Shown here in pieces: positions 5,023-6,943 of a stretch of DNA of 6,943 bases; positions within the stretch are counted from its first letter, which is position 1, and each line of letters opens with the position of its first letter. A program made the position numbers and the translations under genes. The DNA is from Rubrobacter sp. (GTDB lineage Bacteria; Actinomycetota; Rubrobacteria; Rubrobacterales; Rubrobacteraceae). Under the pieces are notes generated by a model. That model saw nothing but the letters and a program-made list of their open reading frames with translations. It was not told the DNA's origin and searched no databases. The stretch is taken from positions 1 to 6,943 of the forward strand of contig JACDFX010000089.1 in assembly GCA_013815575.1 (NCBI GenBank), given 5' to 3'.

Positions 5023-6065
5023 GCCGCACGCTGGGCATCGTGGGGGTCGGCCTGATCGGGGGCTCCGTCGGCCTCGCCGCCCGAAAGGCCGGCTGGGAGG
5101 TCGTCGGCGTGGACGCCCCCGATGTGCTCGAAAAAGCCACGGAGCTCGGCGCGGTGAATCGTCCCTCGACGCTCAAAGAGGTTCGGGGCGCGGACCTCGT
5201 CGTGCTGGCCGCGCCGATCTCGAAGGTGGCGGCCCTCATCTCGGACCTCACCCCCACCGACGCCCTCGTCACCGACGTCGCCAGCGCCAAGAACGCCATC
5301 GTACTCGAGGCTGAAGAGAGATCCCTGCGCTTCGTCGGCGGGCACCCGATGGCAGGGAGCCAGCTCGCCGGCGTCGCAAACGCGAAACCCGACCTCTTCC
5401 ATGGCGCCCGCTACTTCCTCACGACCACGCATAAAACGAACCCCGACGACTACCGCGAGGTCGCCGGCTTCGTGCGCGAGCTCGGCGCCGTCCCGACCGC
5501 CGTCGACCCCGAGAAGCACGACCTGCTCATGGCCGCCCTCTCCCACCTGCCCCACCTCATGGCCGCGGCACTCCTGAAAGTCGCCTCGGACATCTCGCCC
5601 GAAGCCCTCTCCTTCGCCGGGCCGTCTTTTCGGGATTTGACGCGGGTCGGGGCGTCCAACCCCGGACTCTGGTCGGACATACTGGCGGAGAACGCGCCGG
5701 CTCTGGGCGAAGCCTTGGCCCACTTCGCGGGGGCGATGGCGCAGTTGGGGAGTGAGATCAAGGACCGCCGGGCTATCGAGAACCGTTTCCTGGCAGCCCG
5801 CGAGGCCTACGATGCCCTCGGCGGCATCCTGGTCGAGAAGAGCGGCGAGAACGTGGACGTCGCCATCCCGGTTGAGAACCGCCCCGGTGTCTTCGCCGAG
5901 GTCACGACCCTCATGGGCTCCAACGGCATAAACATTCTCGACCTCTACGTGAGGCATTCGAACACCGAACGCGCCGCCCTCGTACTTACCCTCGACTCCG
6001 GCGACTCCGGGAGCGCCCGGGAACTACTCCAGAGATCCGGCTTCGCGGCGGAGGTTCAGGGCTAG
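5019..6065 (+). CDS. tyrA: Prephenate dehydrogenase with C-terminal ACT domain, probable CTG start
   Basis: NAD-dependent oxidative decarboxylation of prephenate to 4-hydroxyphenylpyruvate for tyrosine synthesis. Numbered from CTG 5019 (348 residues): Rossmann strand TLGIV then GVGLIGGS (9-16), acidic Asp32 at the end of strand 2 favouring NAD, TDVASAKNAI near 85-94, HPMAGS with catalytic His109, and the helical dimer domain with SHLPHLMAAAL and RDLTRVGASNP. A C-terminal ACT domain (about 279-348, ENRPGVFAEV and GINILDLYVRH) is expected to bind tyrosine for feedback inhibition. Start: an in-frame stop at 4989-4991 leaves no ATG. GTG 5040 would remove the first Rossmann strand, whereas CTG 5019 keeps it and overlaps the hisC stop as CTGA. 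The TAG stop (6063-6065) overlaps the stop of the convergent deaminase gene. Confidence 0.93.
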   Translation: MSRTLGIVGVGLIGGSVGLAARKAGWEVVGVDAPDVLEKATELGAVNRPSTLKEVRGADLVVLAAPISKVAALISDLTPTDALVTDVASAKNAIVLEAEERSLRFVGGHPMAGSQLAGVANAKPDLFHGARYFLTTTHKTNPDDYREVAGFVRELGAVPTAVDPEKHDLLMAALSHLPHLMAAALLKVASDISPEALSFAGPSFRDLTRVGASNPGLWSDILAENAPALGEALAHFAGAMAQLGSEIKDRRAIENRFLAAREAYDALGGILVEKSGENVDVAIPVENRPGVFAEVTTLMGSNGINILDLYVRHSNTERAALVLTLDSGDSGSARELLQRSGFAAEVQG

Positions 6066-6532
6066 GAACCGACCGCCCGACGCGCCACCTCCTCGAAGAG
6101 CGCGTCGCAATCCTTCTCCAGCACGCCGTAGGTGACCTCGAAGCCCCCGAAGGAGCAGCGACCGGAGACCTCTTCGCCCGGCAGGTCTATGTGTGGAAGC
6201 CCGAAGCCTTTGAGCGTCTCGATGCGGGTGCCGAGGACGATCTGGGGGATGCCGCTCCAGAGGATCGCGCCCGAGCACATCGGGCAGGGCTCCGCGGTCG
6301 TGTAGAGGACGAGACCAGAATGGTCCACGTCCGGGCGCTTCTCCAGAAGGTCCATGACGGCCGCCGTCTCGCCGTGCAGGATGGGGCTCTTCTCCGCGTC
6401 GTTGAGGCCTTCGGCCAGGATCTCGCCGGTCTCCCCGCTCGCGATGACGCACCCGAACGGCGCGTCGGGGTTGCCGCGCGCAACCTCTATTGCCCTCCGC
6501 ATGAAACGCTCGTGGTCCAAAACCTTACCCAA
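6062..6532 (-). CDS. Nucleoside/nucleobase deaminase, cytidine deaminase superfamily
   Basis: Zinc-dependent deaminase of 156 residues. Seen: HGETAA with zinc ligand His53 and proton-shuttle Glu55, and EPCPMCSGAI with zinc ligands Cys83 and Cys86, the H[A/G]E...PCxxC signature of the CDA fold. The HGE form, PFGCVI near 25-30, and the LYTTAEPCPMCSGAI...GIP run resemble guanine deaminases and yeast-type cytosine deaminase more than tRNA adenosine deaminase TadA. The substrate (guanine, cytosine, or another) cannot be decided by reading. The start is uncertain: TTG 6532 follows the upstream gene's TAG directly, TTG 6520 is four codons on, and ATG 6502 would cut into the first helix (FMRRAIEVA). 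It probably shares a transcript with the Uma2 gene and converges on tyrA, with stop codons overlapping by three bases. Confidence 0.88.
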   Translation of the reverse strand: MGKVLDHERFMRRAIEVARGNPDAPFGCVIASGETGEILAEGLNDAEKSPILHGETAAVMDLLEKRPDVDHSGLVLYTTAEPCPMCSGAILWSGIPQIVLGTRIETLKGFGLPHIDLPGEEVSGRCSFGGFEVTYGVLEKDCDALFEEVARRAVGS

Positions 6533-6943
6533 CTACGCGAAGATCTCGGCCAGGGACAGCTTCCAGCCAGGCACCACGTCGGCGCCATCCACGACGTCCC
6601 CGGCCTCCGCCATGAGGACGTGAATGTCATCGCGGGAGCGGTAGACCGTGATGGTGCGCTTTCTCGGGTCCGCCACGAGGACCATCCGGCAGCCGGCTTC
6701 GAGCCATGCTAGTGCTTTGTCTAGCACCTCCGAATGCCGATCGTTCGGAGATATGACCTCAACCACTAGGTTGGGCGCCCCGGGCCAGTACCCCTCTACT
6801 TCGCGCGTCCCGCCGAGGCGTTCACGGCTCATAAAGGCGGCATCGGGAGCCAGAACCGTATCGGGATCCGAGGCCAGCTTGAAGCCGGTCTCGGCAACGT
6901 AGGTTCGGCCGAGCTTGTTGGCCTTGACGTAGCTCCTGAGTTC
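6533..6943 (-). CDS. Uma2 (DUF820) family PD-(D/E)XK-like protein, 5' end cut by window edge
   Basis: The last 136 residues of a protein whose N-terminus lies beyond base 6943; the frame is open to the edge. Numbered from the edge: VAETGF (16-21), APDAAF with Asp34, a G-P-N-LVVEVISP run with Glu62 (57-66), Lys76, GCRMVLVADPRKRTITVYR (84-102), and a C-terminal GWKLSLAEIF. This order (ETGF, PD, PdLvvEV-S, K, G-vwlvDP, VYR) is typical of the Uma2/DUF820 family, annotated as putative restriction-endonuclease-like proteins with no agreed physiological role. The family is often present in many copies in Rubrobacter, cyanobacteria and Chloroflexi (recalled, not checked). An internal ATG at 6832 is not the true start because conserved family residues precede it. 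Its TAG (6535-6533) abuts the deaminase TTG. Confidence 0.86.
   Translation of the reverse strand, partial: ELRSYVKANKLGRTYVAETGFKLASDPDTVLAPDAAFMSRERLGGTREVEGYWPGAPNLVVEVISPNDRHSEVLDKALAWLEAGCRMVLVADPRKRTITVYRSRDDIHVLMAEAGDVVDGADVVPGWKLSLAEIFA

Noticed and set aside
4695..5957. 420-codon open frame on the minus strand opposite hisC and tyrA
   Set aside because: It lies entirely antisense to two well-recognised enzymes, shows no domain of its own, and long open antisense frames are expected in DNA with G/C-rich third positions.
6533..6832. A complete 99-residue gene starting at ATG 6832
   Set aside because: Conserved Uma2 residues (VAETGF, APDAAF) continue in frame upstream to the window edge, so this ATG is internal.
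1..6943. CRISPR array, tRNA/rRNA, insertion sequence or phage-like module
   Set aside because: No spaced identical repeats, cloverleaf-like segments, transposase motifs or terminal inverted repeats were seen; nearly all bases belong to housekeeping or signalling genes.

Overview
The window is high-GC, densely packed bacterial chromosome. Codon third positions are strongly G/C and intergenic gaps are very short. One-component Ser/Thr kinases with a single membrane anchor and many GTG/TTG/CTG starts suggest a high-GC Gram-positive. The best guess is a deep-branching actinobacterium such as Rubrobacter; this rests on style and gene content, not on a marker gene.

Layout. Positions 1-3787 are read from the minus strand. 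In transcription order this block is a free-standing AroQ-class chorismate mutase (3787-3491), a type I-beta DAHP synthase two bases later (3488-2676), a membrane-anchored Ser/Thr kinase 23 bases later (2652-1045), and a second, paralogous kinase (983 to beyond base 1, cut by the window edge). A 176-base divergent region (3788-3963) separates this block from the plus-strand pair hisC (3964-5022) and tyrA (5019-6065, overlapping hisC by four bases). On the right, two minus-strand genes converge on tyrA: a Uma2/DUF820-family protein cut by the right edge (6943-6533) and a cytidine/guanine-deaminase-like enzyme (6532-6062). The deaminase stop codon overlaps the tyrA stop codon inside the tetranucleotide CTAG.

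How the genes work together. DAHP synthase opens the shikimate pathway. Chorismate mutase makes prephenate, TyrA oxidises prephenate to 4-hydroxyphenylpyruvate, and HisC-type aminotransferases can transaminate that to tyrosine, as in the Bacillus aro/trp supraoperon. The divergent block therefore holds the entry step and the tyrosine branch of aromatic amino acid synthesis, and the 176-base region between its arms is the natural control point. The two kinases lie downstream of DAHP synthase on the same strand. The first could be cotranscribed with it; the second has its own candidate promoter.

The most unusual non-coding signal is the 176-base divergent region. It carries a degenerate 7-base repeat array on each side, each reading outward toward its gene, around a chain of three overlapping inverted repeats. 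The last inverted repeat covers the -35 region of a candidate hisC promoter. Two minus-strand genes (chorismate mutase and the edge kinase) also show -10-like boxes so close to the start codon that their transcripts should be leaderless or nearly so. No RNA genes, CRISPR arrays, insertion sequences or convincing rho-independent terminators were seen.
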